Of a stretch of DNA of 64,000 nt, positions 57,994 through 64,000 are shown in pieces. Positions within the stretch are counted from its first letter, which is position 1. Each line of letters begins with the position of its first letter. Both the position numbers and the translations under genes were made by a program. The notes under the pieces are model-generated. The model was not told the DNA's origin, searched no databases, and worked only from the letters and a program-made list of their open reading frames with translations. Source of the stretch: Tellurirhabdus rosea (GTDB lineage: Bacteria; Bacteroidota; Bacteroidia; Cytophagales; Spirosomataceae); assembly GCF_026278345.1 (NCBI RefSeq), contig NZ_CP111085.1, positions 3,117,501 to 3,181,500 on the forward strand, in the 5' to 3' direction.

Positions 57994-59808
57994 TTAAAAA
58001 ATGTATTTGTTCTCCGCAATCATCGCGTCGGCGATGCGGCGGCGGATTACTTTCAGGTTGATCGGCTCGATTTTGGTGAACCGCTTGAGGCCCATCAGCA
58101 TCACGCGCAGCTCGTCCCCTTCGGCAAACGAAGTAATGGCGGCCCGTCCGGCGTTGTTAACGCGTTCTACGGCTTCGTGCAGGTAGGCGATGGCCATATC
58201 CCGTTGCAGGGAAACGGATTCTTCGCCTTTGATGCCGATCAGTTTCTCGACCCGCAGCAGCACCGACTCGGCGGCGTACACTTCGATCACCATGTCGGCC
58301 AGGCTCATCAGGATTTCCTGCTCTTCCGACAGTTTCATCATGAATTTCTGCACGGCGGCCCCGGCGACCATCAGAACGGCCTTTTTCAGGTTCCGCAGCA
58401 CTTTCTTTTCGGCGACGAACAGCCCTTCGTCCTCCTCGGCTCCGAAATCGGGAATCGACATGATTTCCTTGCCGACGGCCATCGCCGGACCCATCAGGTC
58501 GAGTTCGCCCTTCATGGCCCGCTTGAGGAGCATGTCCACGACCAGCATCCGGTTGATCTCGTTGGTGCCTTCAAAGATCCGGTTGATGCGGGAGTCGCGG
58601 TAGGAGCGATCCATCGGCGCGTCGGCCGAGTAACCCATGCCGCCGTAGACCTGCACCCCTTCGTCCACGACATAGTCCAGTGCTTCGGAGCCGTGGACTT
58701 TCATGATGGCGCATTCGATGGCGAACTGCTCCAGCGCCTTCAATTTGGCTTCGGCGTCGCCCATGCCTTTGGCTTTCAGGTCTTCGATCAGGTCGTCGAT
58801 GTTCTGACCGGCCCGGTAGGAAGCCGTTTCGGAGGCGTAAACCTTGATCGCCATTTCGCCCAGTTTGTGCTTGATGGCCCCAAAGCTGGCGAGCGGCGTT
58901 CCGAACTGGCGGCGCTCATTGGCGTACCGGATGGCGTTGCTGATCACTTCTTTTGCCCCGCCGACGGTGGCTACGCCGAGCTTGATGCGGCCGATGTTGA
59001 GGATATTGACCGCAATCTTGAAGCCGTTGCCGCGCTCCGACAGGAGGTTTTCGACTGGCACTTTGGTATCGTTGAAGAAAATCTGACGGGTGTCAGAACC
59101 CTTGATGCCCATTTTCTTCTCCGGCTCGTTCATGGTGATGCCGCCGAAATCTTTCTCTACGATGAAAGCGGACAGGTTTTTGTCCGTCTGGCCGTTGCCC
59201 TCGTCAATCTTGGCGAACACAATGTAGACGTCGGCAAACCCGCCGTTGGTAATCCACATTTTCTGTCCGTTCAGGATATAGTGTTTGCCGTCTTCGCTGA
59301 GCCGTGCTTTGGTCTTGCCCGAGTTGGCGTCCGAACCCGAATCCGGCTCGGTCAGGCAGTAAGCGGCCTTGAACTCTCCGGAAGCGAGTTTGGGCAGGTA
59401 TTTGGCTTTCTGTTCGTCGTTGCCGTAATACACGATCGGCAGCGTGCCGATGCCCGTATGGGCCGACAGGGCAACCGAGAAGGAGTGCCCCGCGCCCGTG
59501 ATTTCCGCCACGAGCATGGACGTGTTGAAGTTCATGCCGAAGCCGCCGTATTCTTCCGGAACCGACGTGCCGAGCAGACCCAGTTCACCGGCTTTGTCCA
59601 TCAGGGACGAAATCAGTTCGGGGGACTTGGCGTGGTCAATATCTTCCAGACGCGGCCAGATTTCCCGCTCCAGAAACTCCCGGCAGGTCGCCGCAATCAT
59701 CTGCTGTTCTTCCGAAAATTCTTCGGGGATAAACACCTGAGACGCTTCCGTCTCTTTAATCAGAAACTCACCGCCCTTGATGGACGCTTTCGGCTCTGTT
59801 GCTATCAT
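57994..59808 (-). CDS. Acyl-CoA dehydrogenase
   Basis: A 604-residue FAD enzyme that opens beta-oxidation. The N-terminal helical domain leads to KAAYCLTEPDSGSDANSGKTKA and MWITNGGFADVYIVFAKI, the FAD-binding signatures (about residues 150-215). The catalytic base Glu is within YSADAPMDRSYRDSRINRIFEGTNEINRM (about residues 385-425). An extra C-terminal helical region of about 150 residues makes it longer than the 380-residue family form and like the very-long-chain (ACADVL-like) group. Two GTATGC-nn-GCATA(C/A) palindromes flank its promoter, matching the thiolase operon. Confidence 0.93.
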   Translation of the reverse strand: MIATEPKASIKGGEFLIKETEASQVFIPEEFSEEQQMIAATCREFLEREIWPRLEDIDHAKSPELISSLMDKAGELGLLGTSVPEEYGGFGMNFNTSMLVAEITGAGHSFSVALSAHTGIGTLPIVYYGNDEQKAKYLPKLASGEFKAAYCLTEPDSGSDANSGKTKARLSEDGKHYILNGQKMWITNGGFADVYIVFAKIDEGNGQTDKNLSAFIVEKDFGGITMNEPEKKMGIKGSDTRQIFFNDTKVPVENLLSERGNGFKIAVNILNIGRIKLGVATVGGAKEVISNAIRYANERRQFGTPLASFGAIKHKLGEMAIKVYASETASYRAGQNIDDLIEDLKAKGMGDAEAKLKALEQFAIECAIMKVHGSEALDYVVDEGVQVYGGMGYSADAPMDRSYRDSRINRIFEGTNEINRMLVVDMLLKRAMKGELDLMGPAMAVGKEIMSIPDFGAEEDEGLFVAEKKVLRNLKKAVLMVAGAAVQKFMMKLSEEQEILMSLADMVIEVYAAESVLLRVEKLIGIKGEESVSLQRDMAIAYLHEAVERVNNAGRAAITSFAEGDELRVMLMGLKRFTKIEPINLKVIRRRIADAMIAENKYIF

Positions 59809-59854
59809 GATTCTGTATGGTTAACAGGTTGTTTTTCCAGAAGGAATAAAATTG

Positions 59855-59868
59855 GTATGCCTGCATAC
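59855..59868. promoter_or_regulatory. Candidate fatty-acid-regulon operator, site 1
   Basis: GTATGC-CT-GCATAC is a perfect 14-bp palindrome just downstream of the predicted start of transcription of the acyl-CoA dehydrogenase gene. Confidence 0.75.
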
Positions 59869-59878
59869 TATTGCGGTG

Positions 59879-59909
59879 TAAATATAGAAAGTCAATAAAT
59901 AGTATGCAA
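59879..59909 (-). promoter_or_regulatory. Candidate promoter of the acyl-CoA dehydrogenase gene
   Basis: On the minus strand TTG (59909-59907, inside operator site 2) and TATATTTA (59886-59879) are 20 nt apart. The last base departs from TAnnTTTG. Confidence 0.5.
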
Positions 59910-59915
59910 GCATAA
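59902..59915. promoter_or_regulatory. Candidate fatty-acid-regulon operator, site 2
   Basis: GTATGC-AA-GCATAA differs by one base from a perfect palindrome and overlaps the -33 element. It is 47 bp from site 1. Confidence 0.7.
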
Positions 59916-60189
59916 CGTTGCTTAATTTACTTTAATCAAGAAGAAGTGTGGGAAATTGAGGAAATTTTCGCCGCAGCCCGTTTACAAAGGAGCCGGTGGC
60001 TGCGCGGTCCGGTGCTTTCGTAACCGGAAAAGCCTACTTATCGGAGAAATATTTCAATGACATTTCAAGCATTTGTCGTTACTAATGCTTTTAATTAGGT
60101 TCAAATACACCGGAAAGGTACTTTTGGTGCGATTATGGCTATAAACTTCAATGGCCCTTTGTCCCGGGCCGTGAGATGATTCGGCAAGA

Positions 60190-62211
60190 ATGAAATTCGT
60201 AAAACGCATACTGATCGTAAGTCTGCTAAACGTGTGCCTAGCTGCAGGAACGGCCTTTGCCCAGGGCGTCCCACAGGTTGGCGAACGGACGGATTTGGCG
60301 GATGTTACGATTTATATCTCCGAGCCCAATCGTCGGGCTATGCAGCAGGAAGTTGAGAAACTGTACGTCAACCGGTCGCTGGTCGCTGCCAAAGTAGAGC
60401 AGATGGGCATGTATTTTCCGCTGATTGAGCCGGTACTGGCCCAGGAAGGCGTTCCCGACGATTTCAAATTTCTGGTACTGGAGGACAGCACGCTGGCGGC
60501 CAATCAACGCTCCGTGGGTCTCTGGAACATCACGCGGACGAATCCACTCGGCCTGCGCGTTTCACCCGTCGTTGACGAACGGCTGCACCTGCTGGCGTCT
60601 ACGGAAGCCGCGGTGGCGCACCTGAAAGCTCTGTACCGGCAGACGGGCAACTGGCTGGTGGCCCTGCATCTGTACGGCCGGCCGGTCGGCACCGCGTCGG
60701 AAGGCCCCGCCCGGAATGCCGAAGAAAAATCAAATTACGCGCTGACCCAGCCGAACGATGAACTGGTGATGCGGCTGCTGGCCCATAAACTGGTGCTGGA
60801 GCGCGCCTTCCCGGCTTATCGGCCCCAGCGGCCGCTGGTCCTGTATCCCTACAGCGCCAACACGAAGGAAAAAACGCTGGCTCAACTGGCCGATTTCTTC
60901 CGGGTCAATCAGCAGGATGTCATTCGGCTGAATCCCTGGCTGAAGGGCCAGCGGGTGCCGTACGACAAAGAGTACACGGTGTTCATTCCGGCTCCGCTGG
61001 AGCAGTTTACGGAGGTCAAGCGCCGGGCCGGCGTGACCGAAGGCAGCGCGACGTCCTGGCAGGATCTGGGTTTCCCGGTATTGCGGAAGCTCAACGAATC
61101 AAAGTCTTCCAGTGAACCTGTTTTCTACACGATTAACGGCAAAAAGGGCATTCAGGCGCAGCTGTACGATAACGAAATTACCTTAGCCTACCGGGGAAAA
61201 ATCAAGGTAGAGGATTTCCTGCGGTACAACGACATGAACGAGAACCAGCCGGTTTACTCGGGCGAGGTTTATTATCTGGAGCGGAAAGAAAAGCTGGCGA
61301 AGGTGCCGTACCACGTCGTGAAAAAGGGCCAGTCGCTCTGGGACGTGGCGCAGCAGTACGGCATTCAGATGAGCTACCTGCTCAAATACAACGAAATTTC
61401 GCCTGAACAGCGGGCGACACCGGGCCGGATTCTGTGGATGCAGAAGAAACGTCCTAAAGATACACCCGTGGAGTATTACCGCCAGCCGGAAATGAAACGC
61501 TCGGCTCCGTCGCGTCAGGATACGGCCGTTGTCATCGTCAAAATTGCGATGCCCGAAGACCAGCCCGCCACGCGGAGCCTTCTCGACAGCATTGCGGGAC
61601 TGGCCAAAGCACCCGTGCCTCGAAAGGCGGACACCCCGCCCGCGGCCGTTCCCTCTTCATCCGGAAACGCGACGAAAACGGTTAAGTCCGCCCCGGTGGT
61701 CCCGGCGGACGAGGTTCCAGTGGCAGCCAAGGAAAGCCGCCCGCCCGCGGAGAAGCCCGCAAACAGTCCGCTCGTGATTCATACGGTTGAGAAAGGCGAG
61801 ACTTTCCCGATCATTGCCAAACGGTACGGCATTTCGGTGGCCCAGATCTATACCTGGAACAAGATTTCGACGGTCGAAAAGTATCCAAAGATCGGCCAGC
61901 AGCTGATGATCGAAACGGCCGGTCGGCCCATTACGGCCTCCACGGTGAGCGCCGCCCGTCCGGCCACTCCGTCCGGCGTTGCGCCCGCTCCCAAACCCGC
62001 ACCGTCCGGTGTTACGCCTGCTCCTAAACCCGCTCCGGTTGAAAAGCCAACGGCCCCTGCAGCGGAGCCGTTGATTCATATCGTGAAGCCCGGCGAAAAT
62101 CTGTACCGGATTGGGCTGCGTTACAAGGTCGCCCCGGCGCAGGTCATCAAGTGGAACAGCATCACAAACAAGACCGTCAGTCCCGGTCAGCGCCTGTTGA
62201 TCTGGAAGTAG
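60190..62211 (+). CDS. LysM-repeat protein with a degenerate MltD-like lytic transglycosylase domain
   Basis: A 673-residue exported protein (signal peptide about 1-24). Residues about 75-175 resemble the SLT domain of MltD: GVPDDFKFLVLEDSTL in place of the usual LALVESAF, SVGLWNITRTNPLGLRV, and STEAAVAHLKALYRQTGNW. The glutamate is retained but the next residue is Asp, and the usual YNAG motif is YGRPVG, so activity is uncertain. Four LysM-type modules follow (about 218-270, 376-425, 528-575 and 630-673), with Pro/Ala/Lys-rich linkers including a repeat of PAPKPAPSGV. It binds peptidoglycan. Confidence 0.85.
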   Translation: MKFVKRILIVSLLNVCLAAGTAFAQGVPQVGERTDLADVTIYISEPNRRAMQQEVEKLYVNRSLVAAKVEQMGMYFPLIEPVLAQEGVPDDFKFLVLEDSTLAANQRSVGLWNITRTNPLGLRVSPVVDERLHLLASTEAAVAHLKALYRQTGNWLVALHLYGRPVGTASEGPARNAEEKSNYALTQPNDELVMRLLAHKLVLERAFPAYRPQRPLVLYPYSANTKEKTLAQLADFFRVNQQDVIRLNPWLKGQRVPYDKEYTVFIPAPLEQFTEVKRRAGVTEGSATSWQDLGFPVLRKLNESKSSSEPVFYTINGKKGIQAQLYDNEITLAYRGKIKVEDFLRYNDMNENQPVYSGEVYYLERKEKLAKVPYHVVKKGQSLWDVAQQYGIQMSYLLKYNEISPEQRATPGRILWMQKKRPKDTPVEYYRQPEMKRSAPSRQDTAVVIVKIAMPEDQPATRSLLDSIAGLAKAPVPRKADTPPAAVPSSSGNATKTVKSAPVVPADEVPVAAKESRPPAEKPANSPLVIHTVEKGETFPIIAKRYGISVAQIYTWNKISTVEKYPKIGQQLMIETAGRPITASTVSAARPATPSGVAPAPKPAPSGVTPAPKPAPVEKPTAPAAEPLIHIVKPGENLYRIGLRYKVAPAQVIKWNSITNKTVSPGQRLLIWK

Positions 62212-62225
62212 GTCCGCCGCGCGGT

Positions 62226-63404
62226 TCAGGACAGGTTTTCGAACACCCCGGCAACGCCCTGGCCGCCGCCGACGCAGGCCGTGACCATGCCGTATTTGTG
62301 GCCGCCCCGCGCCATTTCGTTCATCAACTGAACCGACAGACGCCCGCCCGTTGATCCCAGCGCGTGCCCGAGGGCGATGGCCCCGCCGTTCGGGTTGATT
62401 TTGCTCCGGTCAAGGTCGAGTTCCTGAATAACCGCCAGCGACTGGGCGGCGAAAGCTTCGTTCAGTTCAATCACGCCCAAATCATCCTGCCTGACGCCCG
62501 CAATCTGCAACGCTTTGGGAATAGCGGCCACCGGGCCGATGCCCATGATGCGCGGCTCCACACCCGCCGAGGCGTACGACATCAGGCGAGCTTTCGGTTT
62601 CAGACCCAGTTCGTTGACTAGCCGCTCGGACATAACCAGCACGAAAGCGGCTCCGTCGGAGGTTTGCGACGAGTTACCCGCCGTGACCGAACCCCCGGCG
62701 GCAAACACCGGCTTCAGTTTCGCCAGTGCTTCGGCGTTGGTATCGGCGCGCGGACCTTCGTCCTTCGTCACGCTCCATTCCCGAGTTTTCTTCTTTCCTG
62801 CATTGGCGTCGAAATAGGTTTCCTTCACGTGGATGGGCACGATTTCATCGTCAAACTTCCCGGCGACCTGCGCCGCCAGGGCCTTCTGGTGCGACTGGTA
62901 GGCAAATTCGTCCTGCGCGTCGCGGCTGATTTTAAACTGCTCGGCGACCTGCTCGGCAGTCAGCCCCATTCCGATGTAGTAATCCGGGTGCGCCTTGGCA
63001 ATTTCGTAGTTCAGGGCCGTTTTCCAGCCCATGACCGGCACCAGGGACATCGATTCCGTACCGCCCGCAATCATGCAGTCGGCCAGACCCGAGTGAATTT
63101 TGGCCGACGCGATGGCGATGGCTTCCAGACCCGAGCCGCAGTACCGGTTGATGGTCATGCCCGGCACGCTGTTCGGCAGCGAGAGCAGGGAAATATAGCG
63201 GGCAATCTGCATGCCCTGTTCGGCCTCCGGCACGGCATTGCCCACAATGAGGTCGTCGACGCGGGCGGGGTCGAGCTGCGGCACCTGGGCCAGCAGGTGT
63301 TTGATGACTTCCGCCGCCATGTCGTCGGGGCGGGTGAAACGGAGCCCGCCGCGCGGGGCTTTGCCCACGGCCGTGCGGTAGCCGGCAACGATATATGCGT
63401 TCAT
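62226..63404 (-). CDS. Acetyl-CoA C-acyltransferase (second thiolase)
   Basis: A 392-residue thiolase. The active-site Cys is in NRYCGSGLEAIAIA (about residue 88); [19 protein letters not shown] has the His and TACVGGGQGVAGVFE the second Cys. The start at 63404 (MNAYIVAGYRTAVGKAPRGG) is the family form; an in-frame TTG four codons upstream is ignored. No GTATGC palindrome is present upstream, unlike the thiolase at 38593. Upstream lies the four-helix bundle element in the same direction, so the gene's original promoter may be separated from it. The stop is 14 bases from the LysM gene stop. Confidence 0.93.
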   Translation of the reverse strand: MNAYIVAGYRTAVGKAPRGGLRFTRPDDMAAEVIKHLLAQVPQLDPARVDDLIVGNAVPEAEQGMQIARYISLLSLPNSVPGMTINRYCGSGLEAIAIASAKIHSGLADCMIAGGTESMSLVPVMGWKTALNYEIAKAHPDYYIGMGLTAEQVAEQFKISRDAQDEFAYQSHQKALAAQVAGKFDDEIVPIHVKETYFDANAGKKKTREWSVTKDEGPRADTNAEALAKLKPVFAAGGSVTAGNSSQTSDGAAFVLVMSERLVNELGLKPKARLMSYASAGVEPRIMGIGPVAAIPKALQIAGVRQDDLGVIELNEAFAAQSLAVIQELDLDRSKINPNGGAIALGHALGSTGGRLSVQLMNEMARGGHKYGMVTACVGGGQGVAGVFENLS

Positions 63405-63418
63405 GTTTTGAGACAATA

Positions 63419-63920
63419 GAGGTTAGAAAAAGAAAAAAGAGATTAGAAAAAAGAGAAAAGAAACTGAAACAGCCGGGTGTGGGGCGGTTGGTCGTTTCGA
63501 TTCAACTTTCTTTGCAATGCATACAGCATCTTCTGAATCTCAGTTAGTTTAACAATTAATTCATTAAGGACGTTTCCCGACAGGAAGCCTGAACGGTTAG
63601 AAAGAATAAGCTGGGTTTCCAGCTCAAAGCAGGAAGAAAGGGAGGTAGAGAGAAATCGGTGAAAGCCTTTATCGCTGGTTCGTCCGGACCCTTCCGCAAT
63701 ATTGGAAGGAATCGAAACGGCACACCGCTTAAGTTGGGAAAGCAAGCCATATTTCTCATCATCCGGAAACTGCGGGCTCAACCGATAGACAACTTCAACA
63801 AAATCGACCGGTAACTGCCAGACTTTCAGATTGCGAAAATTGTGCGCTTCCATAAAAAGTACGGTGTCCTGAATTCAAAATTCTTTTCTCCTTTCTCTCC
63901 TCTCTTTTTTCTCTTTGTTA
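63419..63920. mobile_element. Inverted heptad arrays flanking a four-helix bundle gene
   Basis: The left array (about 63419-63463) and right array (about 63879-63920) are AG-rich and CT-rich tracts with a period of seven (GAAAAAG, AGAGAAA and so on), imperfectly complementary to each other. The gene at 63443-63853 lies between and reads its last residues and stop from the left array. The right array supplies the stop of the next gene. Status as a mobile element is inference. Confidence 0.5.
63443..63853 (-). CDS. Four-helix bundle protein (S23/IVS-type, bAvd-like)
   Basis: A 136-residue helical protein. FRNLKVWQLPVDFVEVVYRLSPQFPDDEKYGLLSQLKRCAVSIPSNIAEGSGR is the diagnostic opening of the family first known from 23S rRNA intervening sequences and structurally related to the bAvd accessory protein of diversity-generating retroelements. 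The end (TRLFQFLFSFF) is phenylalanine-rich because it is read from the flanking repeat tract, so the true fold probably stops before it. No rRNA, reverse transcriptase or other DGR part is near. It stands alone inside inverted heptad arrays. Confidence 0.9.
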   Translation of the reverse strand: MEAHNFRNLKVWQLPVDFVEVVYRLSPQFPDDEKYGLLSQLKRCAVSIPSNIAEGSGRTSDKGFHRFLSTSLSSCFELETQLILSNRSGFLSGNVLNELIVKLTEIQKMLYALQRKLNRNDQPPHTRLFQFLFSFF

Positions 63921-64000
63921 ATTCCGCAACGGCTTCCCCCCATTCAGCAGACTCTGAATCCGCTCCAGCGTCTTTTTCTCGCCCGTCAGGCTGAGGAAGG
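63918..64000 (-). CDS. 3' end of a gene cut by the window edge
   Basis: On the minus strand an open frame enters from the right edge and ends at TAA (63920-63918). It reads FLSLTGEKKTLERIQSLLNGGKPLRN at its end, a plausible helical C-terminus. The stop codon lies in the repeat arm. The family cannot be told from 27 residues. Confidence 0.55.
   Translation of the reverse strand, partial: FLSLTGEKKTLERIQSLLNGGKPLRN

Larger units (their letters stand above)
59809..60189. other. Divergent spacer of 381 bases
   Basis: It lies between the acyl-CoA dehydrogenase and LysM protein starts. The left half holds the dehydrogenase promoter and two operator-like palindromes (listed separately). The right half (59940-60189) is AT-rich near 60060-60110 and presumably holds the LysM gene promoter, but no element fits TAnnTTTG well. 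No small gene is seen. Confidence 0.6.

Noticed and set aside
58177-59898. A 573-codon plus-strand frame opposite the acyl-CoA dehydrogenase
   Set aside because: Antisense shadow; the dehydrogenase motifs on the minus strand are complete.
63443-63853. A diversity-generating retroelement
   Set aside because: The bAvd-like fold is suggestive, but no reverse transcriptase, template repeat or variable repeat is visible up to the window edge.
1-64000. tRNA, rRNA or known riboswitch genes
   Set aside because: Spacers were read for tRNA-like cloverleaf ends and rRNA segments; none was convincing. A covariance search would be needed to exclude small RNAs.

Overview
The window looks like a chromosomal segment of a GC-rich Bacteroidota, most probably order Cytophagales (Spirosomataceae-like). 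The support is gene content (DUF2480, DUF4296, DUF2911, BatA/DUF58, S23-type four-helix bundle, a T9SS-type C-terminal domain on a secreted subtilase, FecI/FecR-like pair) and promoters that fit the Bacteroidota TTG-N19-21-TAnnTTTG pattern. I saw no rRNA, tRNA, CRISPR array, prophage module or complete insertion sequence. Nearly all of the sequence is ordinary chromosomal coding DNA.

Layout. 1-7 kb: S41 peptidase, tsaB, DUF2480, rnhB, and a short BatA/DUF58 aerotolerance-type operon. 7-13 kb: DUF4296 lipoprotein, hemG, a DPM1-like glycosyltransferase, a YciE-like ferritin-fold protein, and two tandem MFS transporters. 13-18 kb: two very small membrane proteins, a secreted beta protein, an ECF sigma/anti-sigma pair, an SCP2 protein and a Tat-exported Gfo/Idh/MocA oxidoreductase. 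17.9-22.7 kb: a MarR repressor diverging from a three-gene EmrA-EmrB-TolC efflux operon, with three operator-like palindromes in between. 22.8-26.7 kb: acyl carrier protein, comB, gcvT, a carboxypeptidase-regulatory-like protein and deoC. 26.8-36.3 kb: large T9SS subtilase, DUF2911, DUF4038 glycosidase, uvrB and a sialidase-like protein. 36.3-39.8 kb: thiolase plus FadJ-like beta-oxidation operon. 40-49 kb: methyltransferase, FlaA1/CapD-like dehydratase, TIGR01777 protein, GH9 cellulase, NodB deacetylase, GMC oxidoreductase and an S24-type regulator. 49-64 kb: secreted protein, thioester alpha-2-macroglobulin, DUF4440, GT-C membrane protein, acyl-CoA dehydrogenase, LysM protein, a second thiolase and a four-helix bundle protein.

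The most unusual content lies between the genes. At least nine spacers hold hairpins whose arms are degenerate 7-nt-period repeats, often perfectly complementary over 30-41 bp, several of them enclosing a GC-rich core (GGCTTCGC / GCGGAGCC type). The same kind of repeat has entered the tsaB reading frame, appears to encode part of a signal peptide, and supplies the last codons and stop of some genes. One pair of arms flanks the four-helix bundle gene at 63.4-63.9 kb. I propose, as inference, that these are one family of mobile or self-correcting elements and that the four-helix bundle version may be its gene-bearing member.

A second regulatory signal links two distant loci. A 14-bp palindrome, GTATGC-nn-GCATAC, lies at the promoter of the thiolase/FadJ operon and twice at the acyl-CoA dehydrogenase promoter 20 kb away, which suggests a shared fatty-acid-degradation repressor encoded outside this window.
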